This document shows, piece by piece, positions 6,692 to 13,454 of a DNA stretch of 13,732 nt (its first letter is position 1; every line of letters starts with the position of its first letter). Under the pieces are notes generated by a model. The model worked only from the letters and a program-made list of their open reading frames with translations. It ran no database searches and was not told the DNA's origin. The stretch covers positions 1 to 13,732 of the forward strand of contig JAFAPL010000338.1 in assembly GCA_019247135.1 (NCBI GenBank), written 5' to 3'. Position numbers and translations under genes: made by a program. The stretch is from Chloroflexota bacterium. Lineage in GTDB: Bacteria; Chloroflexota; UBA6077; CF-72.

Positions 6692-7630
6692 ATGACTCTG
6701 CGGACTGAATACGAGCAAGTCCCGGTGGCCACTCTGGCGAGTGGACGGGAGCTGTTCATTCCGCTGCATCGGTTACGGGGGAGTCGTCCCGGTCCCACCC
6801 TCGGAGTCTCGGCCGTTGTTCACGGTGACGAGCCGCTGACCAATGAAGTGGTCCGTCAGGTACTCATTCGAGTAGACCCGGCGCAGCTGCGCGGAACCAT
6901 TTTGGCGGTGCCGATCGTCAACAGTCTGGCGTTCGAAGCGCTGACGCGACACACTCCGATCGACCAGCTGGACCTGAATCGCAATTTCCCGGGCGGTCCA
7001 GGCGGCTGGCTCAGCGAGCAGATCGCGCACGTGCTGGGCACGCGCTTCGTCTCGCAACTGGACGTTCACGTCGACCTGCACACCGGTGGGATTTTTCCAA
7101 CCGTCGATTATGTGTACGTATGGGAACGTTCACGCGAGCTGTCGGTCGCGTTCGGAAGCCGCTATCTCTTTTCGCCGTCGCAGCCGTATCCGGGCACGTT
7201 CTCTATTCCCGCGGCGCACAAAGGCATCCCGTTCTTCACCGCTGAGCTCGGTGGTGGCTCGTTTCTGGATGCGCACTACATCGAGCACGGCGTGCGCGGC
7301 ATTTTCAACGTCATGCGACAACTGAAGATGCTCGATGGCGACGTGGTTCGACCTCCGCAACAAACGATCGTCACGGAGATGGCCGTCATACGCCCGCGAT
7401 TCGGTGGCGTGCTGTATCCGGAGATCACCCTGGACCGGCTGGGCGCGGAAGTTCCGGGCGGCACGCTGCTCGGGCGCGTGGTGAGCCCGTATACGTTCGA
7501 TACGCTCGAAGAGATCCGCTCGCCATTCGAGCGTGGCATCATGATTCTCCTGCGTGGAGGGATCATGCGGGTGAACCCGGGCGACTACGGCTATATGGTG
7601 GCGAATGCTGCCACGGCCAGGCCCGCGTGA
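6692..7630 (+). CDS. Succinylglutamate desuccinylase/aspartoacylase (AstE/AspA) family zinc deacylase
   Basis: The 312-residue protein belongs to the M14-like AstE/AspA zinc hydrolases, which remove acyl groups from N-acyl amino acids or related amides in the cytosol. Zinc ligands are His44 and Glu47 in VVHGDEP and His130 in VDLHTGG. The substrate motif DLNRNFPGG (94-102) and general-base Glu185 in TAELGGG complete the active site. After about residue 230 comes a beta-rich tail (RPRFGGVLYP, VPGGTLLGRVVSP), typical of bacterial members. The ATG at 6692 is the first start in the family frame; an ATG at 6676 is out of frame and stops after ten codons. The stop TGA overlaps the GTG of the PPOX gene, indicating translational coupling. 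The true substrate is unknown: many such proteins are neither AstE nor aspartoacylase, and ectoine-derivative deacylases also fall here. Confidence 0.9.
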   Translation: MTLRTEYEQVPVATLASGRELFIPLHRLRGSRPGPTLGVSAVVHGDEPLTNEVVRQVLIRVDPAQLRGTILAVPIVNSLAFEALTRHTPIDQLDLNRNFPGGPGGWLSEQIAHVLGTRFVSQLDVHVDLHTGGIFPTVDYVYVWERSRELSVAFGSRYLFSPSQPYPGTFSIPAAHKGIPFFTAELGGGSFLDAHYIEHGVRGIFNVMRQLKMLDGDVVRPPQQTIVTEMAVIRPRFGGVLYPEITLDRLGAEVPGGTLLGRVVSPYTFDTLEEIRSPFERGIMILLRGGIMRVNPGDYGYMVANAATARPA

Positions 7631-8040
7631 CTGTCATCGTCGCGCATGTGCGCGCGTTCCTCGAGGAACCGCGGCGATTCGCCGTCATGGCGACGATCAA
7701 TTCTTCGGGCTCACCGCAGCTCACCGTTATGTGGTACGCCCTGCACCGCACCGACGACCTGGTGATCCTGAATGCGACACGCGGTCTCGTCAAAGAGCGG
7801 AATCTGCGGCGTGATCCGCGGATGAGTCTGTGTATCGAGGACGGGATGCGCTATGTGACTCTCGAAGGGCATGCTGAATTGATCGAAGATCGCGCGATAC
7901 AGGAGCGCGAGGTCAACGACCTGATTGCGCCCCGCTACATCGGGCAGCGCCTCGGAGCGCAGCGGTGGGAGGTCATCAAGGGCTCAGATCGCGTCGGGAT
8001 CTGGATGCACGTGGAGAAAGTCCGCGCGTACGGCCTGTAA
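7627..8040 (+). CDS. Pyridoxamine 5'-phosphate oxidase-fold protein, probable F420/FMN-dependent (TIGR03618-like)
   Basis: This 137-residue protein has the split-barrel fold of PPOX-class enzymes, which bind FMN or F420 as dimers and often reduce or sequester small molecules. Readable motifs are FAVMATINSSGSPQLTVMWY (18-37), TRGLVKERNLRRDPR (51-65, with the Lys56/Asn59/Leu60 cofactor-phosphate pattern) and LEGHAELIED (79-88). This pattern matches the family often labelled probable F420-dependent. The GTG at 7627 overlaps the deacylase stop (GTGA), so the two are almost certainly translated together. Which cofactor it uses cannot be settled from sequence, and the coupling gives no clear clue to the reaction. 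A haem- or fatty-acid-binding relative is also possible. Confidence 0.88.
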   Translation: MTVIVAHVRAFLEEPRRFAVMATINSSGSPQLTVMWYALHRTDDLVILNATRGLVKERNLRRDPRMSLCIEDGMRYVTLEGHAELIEDRAIQEREVNDLIAPRYIGQRLGAQRWEVIKGSDRVGIWMHVEKVRAYGL

Positions 8041-8365
8041 GCGCTCCTTCGTCGGCGTGGCGAAAAGACCGTTCAAGCGGCCTGACGGCGTGCGCTCCGG
8101 ATCGGCAGAACGGCGGGCTGGTTCGTCATGGTCGCGATCTCAGGCTGGCCGAGGCGACTGACGGGCACATCCAGGACGGCAGCGACGAGGTTCAAATACG
8201 CGTGTTGAACGCCTGCCTCGCGGGCGGCTGCCGAGCGGCGCGCACCCAGCAGGTTGGCCAGGTTCTCCACCTGCGTGTGGCGGGTCAGCATCATGCCGAC
8301 CATAGAGAGCAATCAGCGTGCCGCGCTGACTCATTCCGGCGTGAGTAGCTCAGCACGTGATGAGG
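8041..8365. other. 325-bp intergenic stretch with no certain gene
   Basis: The gap lies between the PPOX stop (plus strand) and the potassium channel stop (minus strand), i.e. between convergent genes. I see no tRNA, terminator with a T-tract or mobile-element end. A plausible but broken minus-strand small ORF occupies most of it and is listed separately. The string GTAGCTCAG near 8345 recalls a tRNA D-arm, but no T-arm or acceptor stem accompanies it. Confidence 0.6.
8073..8334 (-). pseudogene. Possible small hypothetical gene, apparently frameshifted
   Basis: Reading from a TTG at 8312 gives about 79 residues including HTQVENLANLLGARRSAAAR and NLVAAVLDVPVSRL. Most codons end in G or C, and the composition is helix-like rather than the Arg/Pro/Ser-rich noise of shadow frames. 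An ATG at 8334 in another frame supplies a natural N-terminus, MSQRGTLIAL, and would join near a CTCTCT run at about 8305-8310 if one base were lost or two gained. It lies 31 bp downstream of the potassium channel stop on the same strand, so it could be its cotranscribed partner. I recognise no family. It may be a decayed gene, a short real protein starting at TTG, or chance. Confidence 0.3.
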
Positions 8366-9172
8366 CTAGCGGTCGCGCTCATGATCCTCCCGACTTCGTC
8401 CCAGGCTGCCCACCAGCAGCGCGACGACCGTTACCAGATACAGCTGGCCCATCAACGCCTCTGTCACGGCCAGCATGCGACCGAGATTCGTCCGCGCCAC
8501 CAGGTCGCCGTAGCCGACCGTGGCCAGCGTGGTGAAGCTGAAGTACAGGAAGTCGGCGTCGTTCGCCTCGACCTGACCCGCAAAGAACGGCCCCCCACCG
8601 AGCACCTCTGTTATCCCGAAGAGCGAGGCGAACGCGAGGCCGATCAACAGGTACACGCAAAGCGCACCGCTGACCGTGGACTGCGTGACCCTTCTGTGGT
8701 GCACAAGCCGACGACTGATGACCACCGGGGTCGCGACGACCAGGACCGCCACTACCGGCCGGTCGATGTGACTCGCAAGCCCCAGACTACCGGTCACCAC
8801 GATTGACACGACCGCAAGTACCACCCCGGCGGCAACTGCCACAATTGCCAGTCTCTCGAACCCTACGGCCGTCTTCGAGGTGTGCAAGGCGAACACCAGC
8901 CCGCTGCCGAGGAGCACCAGTGCCAGAATGCGGGCTTCTGGCCTGCCTTCGGTGGCTGCCACCACCAGGAACGCGATGACGATCAGCACCAGCACCAGCG
9001 TGTAGTTGTCGGGTGTGCGCCACTGCTGACGCAGCAGCTGCTCCCAGCCCGACAGCCGATGTTCGACTGCATCGGGCCTCATCCCTGCGACCCGCCGGCC
9101 CTCGTTGATCAAGCCACTCGAGCTGCTACGGAGAGCTTCGCGCGTTGCTTCCCCTTGCCGATCCTCGTTCAT
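8366..9172 (-). CDS. Potassium channel protein, six-helix with TVGYGD filter, no RCK domain
   Basis: The 268-residue membrane protein carries the selectivity filter TTLATVGYGD (214-223), diagnostic of potassium-selective channels. Hydrophobic segments lie at about 57-74, 81-97, 105-126, 138-153, 168-189 and, after the pore loop, 236-256, a six-helix voltage-gated-like plan. The fourth segment is followed by SRRLVHHRRV, but no regular Arg-every-third voltage sensor is obvious. The N-terminus (1-55) is hydrophilic and charged, and the C-terminus stops about 12 residues after the last helix. It therefore lacks the cytosolic RCK/TrkA_N or cyclic-nucleotide domain that gates many bacterial channels. 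The ATG at 9172 has only a weak purine stretch upstream, so a later start is possible. Both flanking genes are unrelated metabolic ones on the other strand. Confidence 0.9.
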   Translation of the reverse strand: MNEDRQGEATREALRSSSSGLINEGRRVAGMRPDAVEHRLSGWEQLLRQQWRTPDNYTLVLVLIVIAFLVVAATEGRPEARILALVLLGSGLVFALHTSKTAVGFERLAIVAVAAGVVLAVVSIVVTGSLGLASHIDRPVVAVLVVATPVVISRRLVHHRRVTQSTVSGALCVYLLIGLAFASLFGITEVLGGGPFFAGQVEANDADFLYFSFTTLATVGYGDLVARTNLGRMLAVTEALMGQLYLVTVVALLVGSLGRSREDHERDR

Positions 9173-9238
9173 GGCTCACAGTCCCCGCGAGCTCACACCT
9201 GCGCATCTCCGCGCGACGCAAGCGTCGCCGGGTTCGAC

Positions 9239-9409
9239 CGCCGAGCTTAGCAGACCCGCCTCCGGTCGGTCGCGTTCGGTATTGAGGAACTCGGCCATGA
9301 TCTCGGCGTTGCTGTCGGGCGCCTGGCTGCAGTCGCGCTGCAACTTCTCGGACGTGCCGATCTGTGTGGAGTAGTCGTCGAAGTCATGCCCGAGGCGTAC
9401 CACTCGGGT
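9239..9409 (-). other. Coding-like minus-strand segment upstream of the hydroxyacid dehydrogenase (possible remnant or small ORF)
   Basis: The 276 bp between the channel and the dehydrogenase contain a minus-strand reading from a GTG near 9409. It includes HDFDDYSTQIGTSEKLQ and AEIMAEFLNTERDRPEAG. Codons there end almost wholly in G or C and the amino-acid mix is balanced, unlike typical antisense noise. After about 9240 the reading turns into Cys/Arg-rich sequence before a stop at 9176. No Shine-Dalgarno or recognised family supports it. It may be a decayed gene end or a small protein; nothing else is evident in this gap. Confidence 0.2.
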
Positions 9410-9435
9410 GTCACGGGGTACCCTCGCAGCGAATC

Positions 9436-9442
9436 GAGGAGG
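9436..9442 (+). promoter_or_regulatory. Shine-Dalgarno GAGGAGG choosing the ATG at 9449
   Basis: GAGGAGG ends 6 nt before the ATG at 9449. It selects this start over an in-frame upstream ATG at 9386 that would add 21 residues of non-family sequence. The residues after 9449, MLKLVVMP, form the normal first beta-strand of the family. Confidence 0.75.
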
Positions 9443-9448
9443 CTCGAG

Positions 9449-10414
9449 ATGCTCAAGCTGGTGGTCATGCCGCCCCAGGACGACCTGAAGCGCAGCTTTG
9501 CCCGACGACTGGGAGCCGATCTGCCCGCGTATGACGTGGTCGCACCCGAAGACCTCGAGGCGGCCCAGCGTCAGCTCGCTGACGCCGACGCCGCCTTTGG
9601 CTGGATCCCGCCCGATCTGCTGCCCCACGCCGGCCGGCTGCGCTGGCTGCAGAACCCGGACGCCGGCCCGGCCCCCGGCTACTTCTACCCGGCGCTGATC
9701 GAGCACCCGCTGGTCGTCTGCAATCCGCGCGGGATCTACAACGACCACATCTCGCAGCACGTCATGATGTTCCTGCTGGCCCTCGCCCGCGGCCTGCCTT
9801 ACTACGTTGACGCGCAGCGGCAACGGCGCTGGGACCCGGAGGCGCGCCCCAGGCCGGCGCTCGACCTGGCGAGCGCTAGGGCCTTGATCGTGGGCGTGGG
9901 CGGCATTGGCCACGAGACCGCCCGGCTGTGTGCTGGCTTCGGTATGCGTGTAATCGGCGTCGACCCGCGCTGGGAGCACCAGACGCCGTCCGCCGAGCGC
10001 CACGGGCCCGAAGACCTCGACGCGATGTTGCCCGAGGCCGACGTGGTCATCACCACCACCCCGCACACGCCCGAGACGGAGGGCATGTGGGATGCCCGCC
10101 GCTTCGGGCTGATGAAGCCGACGGCTTACTTCATCAACATTGGCCGCGGCCGCACTACCCGTCTGGCCGACCTCACCGCGGCGCTCGAGCGGGGAGAGAT
10201 CGCCGGCTGCGGCCTGGACGTCTTCGAGGAGGAGCCGCTGCCGGCCGAGCACCCACTGTGGAGCCTGCCCAACGTGCTGCTCACGCCGCACATCGCTGTC
10301 AAGGACGCCGAGAACCTTCCCGAGCGTCGCTACCAGGTGTTGCTCGAGAACGCCAGACACTTTGCAGCTGGTGAGCCGCTGCGCAACGTGGTGGATAAAG
10401 CGGCCTGGTATTGA
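9449..10414 (+). CDS. D-isomer-specific 2-hydroxyacid dehydrogenase
   Basis: From the ATG at 9449 this is a 321-residue NAD(P)-dependent dehydrogenase that interconverts 2-keto acids and D-2-hydroxyacids. The Rossmann motif GVGGIG is at 149-154, with Asp172 at the end of the next strand (VIGVDPR) suggesting NAD. Active-site residues are Arg233 (NIGRGR), Glu262 (DVFEEEP) and His281 (LTPHIAV). The usual VDxxAL after the arginine reads TTRLADL. The N-terminal catalytic half is divergent, ending in SQHVMMFLLALARGLP (102-117), the family's helix before the NAD domain. Codon third positions look more GC-rich than in the genes at 1735-5386. A 111-bp gap separates it from the FAD oxidoreductase. It resembles glyoxylate/hydroxypyruvate-reductase-like paralogues; the substrate is open. 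Confidence 0.93.
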   Translation: MLKLVVMPPQDDLKRSFARRLGADLPAYDVVAPEDLEAAQRQLADADAAFGWIPPDLLPHAGRLRWLQNPDAGPAPGYFYPALIEHPLVVCNPRGIYNDHISQHVMMFLLALARGLPYYVDAQRQRRWDPEARPRPALDLASARALIVGVGGIGHETARLCAGFGMRVIGVDPRWEHQTPSAERHGPEDLDAMLPEADVVITTTPHTPETEGMWDARRFGLMKPTAYFINIGRGRTTRLADLTAALERGEIAGCGLDVFEEEPLPAEHPLWSLPNVLLTPHIAVKDAENLPERRYQVLLENARHFAAGEPLRNVVDKAAWY

Positions 10415-10476
10415 GTCTCGCGTCGTGCTCCGGGTGTTCGCGTTGAGCGCATCCACGACACGTCAACCGCAATGTT

Positions 10477-10519
10477 CGAATAACCGCCCGCAAATTGAGC
10501 GACAGGTGCCGTTTATTCG
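10477..10519 (+). promoter_or_regulatory. AT-rich 7-bp inverted repeat just before the FAD oxidoreductase start
   Basis: CGAATAA (10477-10483) and TTATTCG (10513-10519) are perfect inverted arms separated by 29 nt. The second arm ends 6 nt before the ATG at 10526 and overlaps the GGGAG that would act as ribosome binding site. It could be an operator or a hairpin occluding the start. AT-rich symmetry is uncommon in this window, but the arms are short. Confidence 0.2.
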
Positions 10520-10525
10520 GGAGAG

Positions 10526-11920
10526 ATGTCGCACATCGTTGTTCTGGGTGGTGGAATCATCGGGCTTTCGACCGCGCTCTTGCTGGCGAAGCAAGGCCAC
10601 GACGTCACGGTCTTCGAACGCGACGCCACGTCGCTGCCGAACTCAGCGGACGAGGCCTGGGAATCGTGGGAACGCCGCGGTGTCACACAATTCAGGCAGC
10701 CTCACTACCTGCACTCCGCGGCTCGAGAGCTTCTGGACCTGCATCTGCCGGACGTGAAGGAGGCTCTGCTCCGCGCCGGCTGCATTACGTTCGACACACT
10801 CAGTTTGATGCCGCGCTCGATCACGGATCGGGCGCCTCGCCCAGGCGACGAGCGCTTCGTCACCGTCACGGGTCGCCGGAGTACGCTCGAATACGGCGTT
10901 GCGAGCGTCGCGGAGCAGCACGTTCGCGTGGTGCGGGGTGTGTCCATCGCCGGACTGCTGACTGGTCCGTCAGTCGCGGACGGCATCCCGCATGTCGCCG
11001 GCGTTCGCACCACGGATGGGACCGACGTGCACGCGGACTTCGTCATCGACGTAACCGGTCGGCGGTCCAAGCTGCCAGACTGGCTGCGCGCCATCGGCGC
11101 ACGACCGCCATTGGAGGAAGCCGAGGAGTCGGCGTTCATCTATTACACCCGCTTCTTCCGCAGGTCCAACGAGAGCCTGCCGGCGTACCGAGCTGGATTG
11201 ATCACGCATTTCCATTCGTTCTCGCTACTGACACTGCCCGGTGACTCAGAGACATGGTCCGCGACCGTGTTCTTCTTCGCGGGGGATGCGGCGCTGAAGA
11301 CGCTCCGAGATCCTGCGCGTTGGGGTCGGCTGATCTCCGCTTGCCCGGCGCACGCGCACTGGCAAGCAGGTGAGCCGATCAGCGCAGTGCACGCCATGGC
11401 GGGCATCGCCAATCGGTATCGCCGGTTCGTGGTGGACGGGGCGCCAGTTGTGACCGGGGTCGCCGCGGTTGGCGATGCGTGGGCATGTACGAATCCGATT
11501 GGCGGTAGAGGCATGACCATGGGTTTGATGCACGCGGTCGGCACCGCGGAAGTCCTGGGCGAACAGCTCGACAGTCCGCTCGAGCTCGCTCTGGCATTGG
11601 ACGATATGACGGAGGCTCGAGTTACCCCGTGGTATCGCAGCACGGTCGAGTTCGACCGCATCCGCACGGCGCAGATCAAAGCCGTCGTGGAGGGTCAGCC
11701 GGCGCCACCGAGTGGCCTCGGTGAGGCGCTCGGCATCGGCATGATGTACGACGCGACGCTGTTCCGCGCCTCGCTCGAAATGGCGTCGCTGCTGGCGTTA
11801 CCCCGAGATGTTCTGTCGCGACCGGGGATGACCGATCGCATCAAGCAGGTCGCCGCCACTCACCCGCCCGTCGCCGTGCCCGGTCCGACCCGACAGGAGC
11901 TGCTCGAGATCGCGGCCTAG
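10526..11920 (+). CDS. FAD-dependent oxidoreductase (group A flavoprotein monooxygenase-like)
   Basis: The 464-residue flavoprotein starts with the dinucleotide motif VVLGGGIIG (5-13), and Glu31 in VFERD binds the adenosine ribose. A DVTGRRS element (175-181) and a second FAD motif, VGDAWACTNPIGGRGM (315-330), give the three fingerprints of the p-hydroxybenzoate hydroxylase/geranylgeranyl-reductase type fold. Such enzymes hydroxylate, epoxidise or dehydrogenate small organic substrates. The C-terminal 120 residues are helical and have no extra domain I recognise. There is no signal peptide; the N-terminal hydrophobic run is the Rossmann strand. GGGAG lies unusually close to the ATG. Spacing from the preceding dehydrogenase (111 bp) and the following aminotransferase (167 bp) makes co-transcription possible but not evident. 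The substrate is unknown, and a halogenase is unlikely because no GWxWxIP motif is seen. Confidence 0.9.
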   Translation: MSHIVVLGGGIIGLSTALLLAKQGHDVTVFERDATSLPNSADEAWESWERRGVTQFRQPHYLHSAARELLDLHLPDVKEALLRAGCITFDTLSLMPRSITDRAPRPGDERFVTVTGRRSTLEYGVASVAEQHVRVVRGVSIAGLLTGPSVADGIPHVAGVRTTDGTDVHADFVIDVTGRRSKLPDWLRAIGARPPLEEAEESAFIYYTRFFRRSNESLPAYRAGLITHFHSFSLLTLPGDSETWSATVFFFAGDAALKTLRDPARWGRLISACPAHAHWQAGEPISAVHAMAGIANRYRRFVVDGAPVVTGVAAVGDAWACTNPIGGRGMTMGLMHAVGTAEVLGEQLDSPLELALALDDMTEARVTPWYRSTVEFDRIRTAQIKAVVEGQPAPPSGLGEALGIGMMYDATLFRASLEMASLLALPRDVLSRPGMTDRIKQVAATHPPVAVPGPTRQELLEIAA

Positions 11921-11953
11921 CCAGGCGACACCATCGACAATCTGCAAGCAACA

Positions 11954-12036
11954 GCGGCAGCCCGCGGCGTGATGCCTGCATTTCGCGACCGGGGTCGCCC
12001 AGCCACTTCTAGCGAATCGTTCACGCGGGCTGCCGC
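11954..12036. repeat. Nested inverted repeat: 13-bp outer stem enclosing a small hairpin
   Basis: GCGGCAGCCCGCG (11954-11966) is the exact reverse complement of CGCGGGCTGCCGC (12024-12036), 57 nt apart. Inside the loop, GCGAC (11985-11989) and GTCGC (11994-11998) form a second hairpin with a 4-nt loop. The element fills most of the 167-bp gap between the FAD oxidoreductase stop and the aminotransferase ATG. It could be a terminator, a 5'-leader structure, an operator or the decayed ends of a tiny mobile repeat. There is no T-tract and I recognise no riboswitch class. Confidence 0.55.
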
Positions 12037-12087
12037 CGCACTAGCCAGAGGCGGCGCCACTGCGCGTCGCGGTAACGTTGCTGCGTC

Positions 12088-13386
12088 ATGACGCAAACCA
12101 GAGGAGCAACGATTGCCGAAGAGCTCGAGATTCGCCACAAGCGATCGGCCGATCTGTACACCCAGGCGCTGGACGTCTTCCCGAGTGGCGTTACCCACGA
12201 CAGCCGCTACATGCAGCCGCTTCCCATTTACGTGACCCACGCCAGGGGCTCGCACAAGTGGGACGTCGACGGAAACGAATATGTGGACTACTTCGGCGGA
12301 CATGGCGCGCTGATCCTCGGCCATTGCCATCCCGGAGTCACGGAAGCGGTTGTCGAGCAGGTCCAGAAGGGCAGTCACTACGGCGCCAACCACGAGCTCG
12401 AGGTCGAATGGGGGAAGCTGGTGCAGCGGCTGGTGCCGAGCACGCGCGGTGGCGGAAAGGTCAAGTTCGTCTCCTCGGGCACCGAGGCCACGCTCATGGC
12501 CTTGCGGCTGGCGCGGGCCTTCACCGGCAAAGAGGTGGTGGTCAAGATGCGCGGCCACTTCCACGGTTGGCACGACTACGCCACCGTCGGGATGTCCGAG
12601 CCCTGGGACGTGCCCAGCTCGAACGGCGTGCCGCTTGCCGTGCAGGAGTCGATGCGGGCCATACCGTCGAACGACGTCGAGGCCTTGCGCGCGGCGCTGG
12701 CACCGGGCGACGTGGCCGCGGTGATCATGCTGCTGAACGGGTTGAGCACGGACTACCTGCAGCAGGTACGGGAGCTGACCCGGGAGGAGGGCGTGGTCCT
12801 GATCTTCGACGAGGTCGTGACCGGGTTCCGCTATGCGCCAGGCGGCGCGCAGGAATACTTCGGCGTCACGCCTGACCTGACCACGCACGCCAAGATCCTG
12901 GCAGGCGGCTATCCGGGCGGCTCCGTCTCGGGCCGCGCCGACATTATGGATATGCTCGACCACCGTCCGGACGAGGAGTGGCAGCGCTACAAGCGGGTCT
13001 CGCACCCGGGCACGTTCAACGCCAACCCGGTCTCGGCCGCGGCCGGCGTCGCCTGCCTGAACATCGTCGGCGACCCGGCCGTGCAGAAGAAGGCGGCCGC
13101 CACTGCCGACAGCATCCGCGCCGGCATCAACGACGTCTTCGAGAAGCGCGGCATCGGCGGCAGCGCCGGCGGCGAGGTCTCGATCCTCTCGATCGAGTTC
13201 TACAACCCGAACGTGACCGGGCGTGAGCTGGTCTGGCGCTTCCGCGGCGCGATGCAGCTCGGCGGGATCGACTTCTCCTACCTTGGCGGGATGGTGTCGG
13301 CGGTCCACGACGAGCGCGACGTCGACCAGACCGTGGTTGCCTTCGACCAGGCGCTCGAGCGGCTGCAGGCGGAGGGGGCGGTCTAG
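12088..13386 (+). CDS. Class III PLP-dependent aminotransferase, glutamate-1-semialdehyde aminomutase (HemL)-like
   Basis: The 432-residue PLP fold-type I enzyme would transfer an amino group, or move it within a molecule. FPSGVTHDSR (31-40) and the WDVDGNEYVDYFGGHGALILGHCHP stretch (starting at residue 58) are the family's N-terminal signature. SSGTEATLMALRLARA (129-144) binds PLP phosphate and HFHGWHD (157-163) follows. DEVVTGFR (241-248) provides the pyridine-contacting Asp241. Lys269 in HAKILAGGYPGG is the Schiff-base lysine. HPGTFNANP (306-314) is the dimer-side PLP loop. Two segments differ from true HemL: EPVxxNMG is replaced by MLLNGLST, and the lysine loop reads KILAGGYPGG instead of KIIGGGLPVG. 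No haem-biosynthesis neighbours are present. A catabolic omega- or beta-amino-acid aminotransferase or mutase is therefore more likely than HemL. No clear Shine-Dalgarno precedes the ATG. Codons are strongly GC-ending. Confidence 0.9.
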   Translation: MTQTRGATIAEELEIRHKRSADLYTQALDVFPSGVTHDSRYMQPLPIYVTHARGSHKWDVDGNEYVDYFGGHGALILGHCHPGVTEAVVEQVQKGSHYGANHELEVEWGKLVQRLVPSTRGGGKVKFVSSGTEATLMALRLARAFTGKEVVVKMRGHFHGWHDYATVGMSEPWDVPSSNGVPLAVQESMRAIPSNDVEALRAALAPGDVAAVIMLLNGLSTDYLQQVRELTREEGVVLIFDEVVTGFRYAPGGAQEYFGVTPDLTTHAKILAGGYPGGSVSGRADIMDMLDHRPDEEWQRYKRVSHPGTFNANPVSAAAGVACLNIVGDPAVQKKAAATADSIRAGINDVFEKRGIGGSAGGEVSILSIEFYNPNVTGRELVWRFRGAMQLGGIDFSYLGGMVSAVHDERDVDQTVVAFDQALERLQAEGAV

Positions 13387-13454
13387 TCGTCCCACCCCTG
13401 CCCGCACGTGGTGCGGCTGTCCGCGGCTGAGCGGCGGCCGGGCGCCAGCAGCAG

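Noticed and set aside
6676..6708. ATG upstream of the deacylase as an alternative start
   Set aside because: It is out of frame with the deacylase and reaches a stop after ten codons.
8341..8372. GTAGCTCAG string resembling a tRNA D-arm
   Set aside because: No T-arm, anticodon stem or acceptor stem at proper distance on this strand; it borders the channel stop codon.
9386..9448. Upstream in-frame ATG extending the hydroxyacid dehydrogenase by 21 residues
   Set aside because: A strong Shine-Dalgarno serves the ATG at 9449, and the added residues do not fit the family N-terminus.
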